From: Paremcibacter congregatus
GTDB taxonomy: Bacteria; Pseudomonadota; Alphaproteobacteria; Sphingomonadales; Emcibacteraceae
Reading direction: 5' to 3'
NCBI RefSeq assembly: GCF_006385135.1
Contig: NZ_CP041025.1
Coordinates: forward strand, 1,085,501-1,149,500
Length of the DNA: 64,000 bases
Both the position numbers and the translations under genes were made by a program. Below are positions 61,769 to 64,000 of this stretch, piece after piece (position 1 is the first letter of the stretch; each line of letters begins with the position of its first letter). Under the pieces are notes generated by a model that saw nothing but the letters and a program-made list of their open reading frames with translations, was not told the DNA's origin and made no database searches.

Positions 61769-62955
61769 CGATAGTCTCGCGAAAATCCCCCGCCCCCTAT
61801 GACGGTGTCGCTTTGGTCGCGCCGGTCACGGTGCCCTATAGCCGGTTCAGCGACAAGGGCGCACAATGGTTCTTTGGCAAGGCGTTGTCGGCTTTGTTAC
61901 AGTCGGCGGGCCTGAACAAGGCGGATGTTGACGGGTTGGCGGTCTCAAGTTTTACGCTGGCGCCGGATTCCGTGATTAGCCTGACGGAATATTTCAAGAT
62001 GTCGCCGCGCTGGATCGAACAAATTCCTTTAGGCGGCGCATCCGGCGTAATCGCGCTGCGCCGCGCGGCCCGGGCCGTGCAAATGGGCGATGCAGACGTC
62101 ATTGCCTGTATCGGCGCCGATACCAACAGTCCCGATGGTTTTCGGGATCTTGTGGAAAATTTCAGTACGTTTTCGGCCAGTTCGGCCTATCCTTACGGTG
62201 CGGCGGGACCCAACGGCGCTTTCGCCCTGATCACCCAACATTATATGGATCAATTTGGTGCCACCCGCGAAGATTTCGGCGAGATTTGTCTGGCGCAACG
62301 CTATAACGCGCAAGCCTACCAGCATGCCCTGATTAAAAAGGATCTGGATCAGGCGGGCTACCTTGCGGCGCGCCCCATTGCCGGACCAGTCCATATGTTT
62401 GATTGTGTCATGCCCTGCGCCGGAGCGGAAGGATTTCTGGTGATGTCGGTGGACCGCGCCAGATCGCTCGGCCAGCCCTATGTGGTGATCGCTGGGGCCG
62501 GGGAACTGCATAACGCCTACGGCGATGATCCGTTGCAGACCCGGGGCGGCTGGGTTGAATTCGCGGCAGACATGTATGCCCAGGCCGGACTTGGTCCGGA
62601 AGAGGTCGATCTGCTCTATACCTATGATGACTATCCGGTGATTTCCATACTGCAGATGGAAGGTCTGGGCTTTTGCGACCAAGGTGATGCGCCCCGTTTC
62701 GTCCGCGAGACCAATATGCGCTATGACGCCGGTATGCTGGCGCACAACAGTTCCGGCGGGCAACTGTCCGGCGGGCAGGCAGGCTCGGCGGCGGGCTATA
62801 TGGGCGTGGTCGAGGCGATGCGGCAATTGACCGGCAGGGCGCTCGGCAATCAGGTGAATGATCCCTGTATCGCGCTGGTCAGTGGTTATGGCATGGTCAA
62901 TTATGATCGCGGGCTATGCAGCACGGCGGCATTGCTGAAAAAGGGAGACGTCTGA
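61765..62955 (+). CDS. Thiolase-fold protein lacking thiolase catalytic residues, aldolase-like (Ltp2 type)
   Basis: A 396-residue thiolase-superfamily protein, probably not a thiolase. The nucleophile motif CASG reads GASG (Gly91, QIPLGGASGVIALRR), the GHP motif reads GGQ (Gln338), and the last Cys-Gly motif reads VSGYGM (Tyr375). In steroid degradation, Ltp2-type proteins with this pattern form a complex with a DUF35 protein and cleave beta-hydroxyacyl-CoA by retro-aldol reaction. The next gene encodes such a DUF35 protein. Tyr345 and Tyr375 are candidates for the acid/base residue (inference). ATG 61765 overlaps the ligase stop. Confidence 0.85.
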   Translation: MTIVSRKSPAPYDGVALVAPVTVPYSRFSDKGAQWFFGKALSALLQSAGLNKADVDGLAVSSFTLAPDSVISLTEYFKMSPRWIEQIPLGGASGVIALRRAARAVQMGDADVIACIGADTNSPDGFRDLVENFSTFSASSAYPYGAAGPNGAFALITQHYMDQFGATREDFGEICLAQRYNAQAYQHALIKKDLDQAGYLAARPIAGPVHMFDCVMPCAGAEGFLVMSVDRARSLGQPYVVIAGAGELHNAYGDDPLQTRGGWVEFAADMYAQAGLGPEEVDLLYTYDDYPVISILQMEGLGFCDQGDAPRFVRETNMRYDAGMLAHNSSGGQLSGGQAGSAAGYMGVVEAMRQLTGRALGNQVNDPCIALVSGYGMVNYDRGLCSTAALLKKGDV

Positions 62956-63332
62956 TGACCGATCTTATTCTTCCCCAATGCGGGGCCTGTGGGACTGTGA
63001 TTTATCCCCGGCGGGAAATCTGCCCCGACTGCCTGTCGGATGATATCGCCGATCAGACCATGACGGCTGAGGGCGTCTTGCTGGCCCGGGTGGATCTGCA
63101 GCATAGTCTGGAGCCGTATTTTCAGGATCATATGCCCTGGCCGACCGGTACAGTGCAGCTTAAACGTGGCCCGGTGATGATTGCGCATTTGGTGAACGGC
63201 GCCCTCACGACAGGGGCTGCGGTGGATATTCAACAAATGATGGACATTAAAGGCCGTCCGGTGATGGTGGCCGTGCCCTTAGGCAGTCCGACCTTCACCT
63301 GGGCGGATGTGGAAAAAGGAAGACAGATATGA
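62955..63332 (+). CDS. DUF35 OB-fold/zinc-ribbon protein, partner of the thiolase-like protein
   Basis: A 125-residue protein. The N-terminal zinc ribbon has four cysteines (QCGACGTVIYPRREICPDCL), then an OB-fold (GVLLARVDLQHSLEPYF, PWPTGTVQLKRGPVMIAHLV, VMVAVPLGSPTFTWADVEKG). DUF35 proteins bind and complete the CoA site of thiolase-like enzymes such as Ltp2. ATG 62955 overlaps the stop of the thiolase-like gene by one base; the stop overlaps the next gene by 4 bases. Confidence 0.9.
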   Translation: MTDLILPQCGACGTVIYPRREICPDCLSDDIADQTMTAEGVLLARVDLQHSLEPYFQDHMPWPTGTVQLKRGPVMIAHLVNGALTTGAAVDIQQMMDIKGRPVMVAVPLGSPTFTWADVEKGRQI

Positions 63333-64000
63333 CGGAACAATTATGCGCCGTGGTCACAGGCGGAAGCGCCGGTATTGGCGCCGCGATTACCCAACAGCTG
63401 CTGGAAGATGGTCACAAGGTGATCAGTCTGGCGCGGCGGGCGGCGGATTTTACTCACGATAACCTGATTTCTTATGAAGTCGATCTGGCGGACCGGGCCC
63501 AGACGGCGGCGGTGGCGGCCGAGATTGCCGCAAAATATGATGTGACCCTGCTGGTCAATAATGCCGGGGTGATCCGTCCTGATCTTATCGAGGATGTCAA
63601 ATTGGAAGATCTTGATTATCTCACCCAGTTGCACCTCGGAGCGATGATTACCCTAATCCAGGCCTTTTTGCCCGCGATGAAGGCGAAGAAGTTTGGCCGT
63701 ATCGTCAATATGTCCTCCCGCGCCATTGTCGGGCTGGCGACCCGGACCAATTACGCCGGAACCAAGGCGGCGATCATCAGCATGTCGCGCACCTGGGCCT
63801 TAGAACTGGGGCAACATGGCATCACCGTCAATGTGATCGCCCCGGGCCCGATCGTCACCGACATGTTTACCGAAGTTATTCCGGAAGACAGCGACAAGGC
63901 GCGGGCCCTCGCCAACAGTATTCCGGTGAAACGTCTGGGGCAGTCCGATGATATCGCACGCGCCACAGCTTTTTTTCTTGATAAGAAAAACAGTTTTGTC
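63329..64000 (+). CDS. SDR-family dehydrogenase, 3'-truncated by window edge
   Basis: Short-chain dehydrogenase of at least 224 residues; the frame runs off the window with the last few dozen residues missing. It has CAVVTGGSAGIGAAITQQLL, LLVNNAGVIRPDL, the catalytic Ser region VNMSSRAIVGLAT, Tyr-x3-Lys in TNYAGTKAAIIS, and VNVIAPGPIVTDMF. It probably reduces or oxidises the product or substrate of the aldolase-like pair. ATG 63329 overlaps the DUF35 stop by 4 bases, making a tight unit of ligase, aldolase-like enzyme, DUF35 protein and SDR. Confidence 0.93.
   Translation, partial: MTEQLCAVVTGGSAGIGAAITQQLLEDGHKVISLARRAADFTHDNLISYEVDLADRAQTAAVAAEIAAKYDVTLLVNNAGVIRPDLIEDVKLEDLDYLTQLHLGAMITLIQAFLPAMKAKKFGRIVNMSSRAIVGLATRTNYAGTKAAIISMSRTWALELGQHGITVNVIAPGPIVTDMFTEVIPEDSDKARALANSIPVKRLGQSDDIARATAFFLDKKNSFV

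Noticed and set aside
61765-62955. Acetyl-CoA acetyltransferase (thiolase) annotation
   Set aside because: The catalytic Cys, the GHP His and the C-terminal Cys motif are all absent.

Overview
The window looks like a chromosome segment of a free-living, probably marine alphaproteobacterium. The evidence is the gene order zapA / DUF4164 / tkt-gap-pgk, the order phoR-pstSCAB-phoU-phoB with a long PstA, and the DUF3775 and DUF4870 proteins. I infer the phylum-level placement; I cannot name a genus. Coding density is high, and no rRNA, tRNA, CRISPR array, transposase or integrase was recognised. Most of the DNA is moderately GC-rich. The clear exception is an AT-rich insert at about 12.6-13.8 kb.

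Layout. 1-6.5 kb: the 3' part of purA, two tandem VOC-fold genes, a DUF805 membrane protein, leuA behind a leucine-rich leader peptide and attenuator, a PEP-CTERM secreted protein and a papain-like hydrolase. 6.7-12.1 kb: the cell-elongation operon mreB-mreC-mreD-mrdA-rodA. 12.4-14.3 kb: a small membrane ORF, then a Fic/Doc-type gene inserted at the 3' end of tag and flanked by a 73-bp direct repeat. 14.3-19.1 kb: ygfZ, wecB, a dihydroorotase-like gene and a carotenoid oxygenase. 19.4-26.5 kb: a Crp-type regulator, a YdcZ-type transporter, arylamine N-acetyltransferase, a DUF938 methyltransferase and a minus-strand run of beta-helix protein, double VanZ protein and MscS channel.

26.6-36.2 kb: a ferredoxin/flavodoxin reductase, a PepSY protein with a PhoPQ-like two-component system, a 17-kDa-antigen-type lipoprotein, a qmcA-nfeD-GNAT operon, and small membrane and acetyltransferase genes. 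36.2-42.7 kb: an avidin-family protein, thiE, the glycolytic operon tkt-gap-pgk, a DUF4164 coiled-coil protein and zapA. 42.8-52.5 kb: a beta-lactamase-fold hydrolase and a complete phosphate regulon. The latter is a phosphate-type porin divergent from phoR-pstS-pstC-pstA-pstB-phoU-phoB, with Pho-box-like repeats in both relevant promoters.

52.5-64 kb looks like a catabolic island. It holds a StyA/StyB-type flavin monooxygenase pair, two SDR dehydrogenases, an AraC regulator, a CrtI-like oxidoreductase, a MarR regulator, a fused rubredoxin-rubredoxin reductase, an acyl-CoA ligase, and a thiolase-fold protein lacking the thiolase catalytic residues paired with a DUF35 OB-fold protein. The last two resemble the steroid side-chain aldolase pair (Ltp2-DUF35). 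I infer that the cluster oxidises a ring or alkyl substrate, activates an acid to its CoA ester and cleaves it by retro-aldol chemistry. The substrate cannot be read from the sequence.
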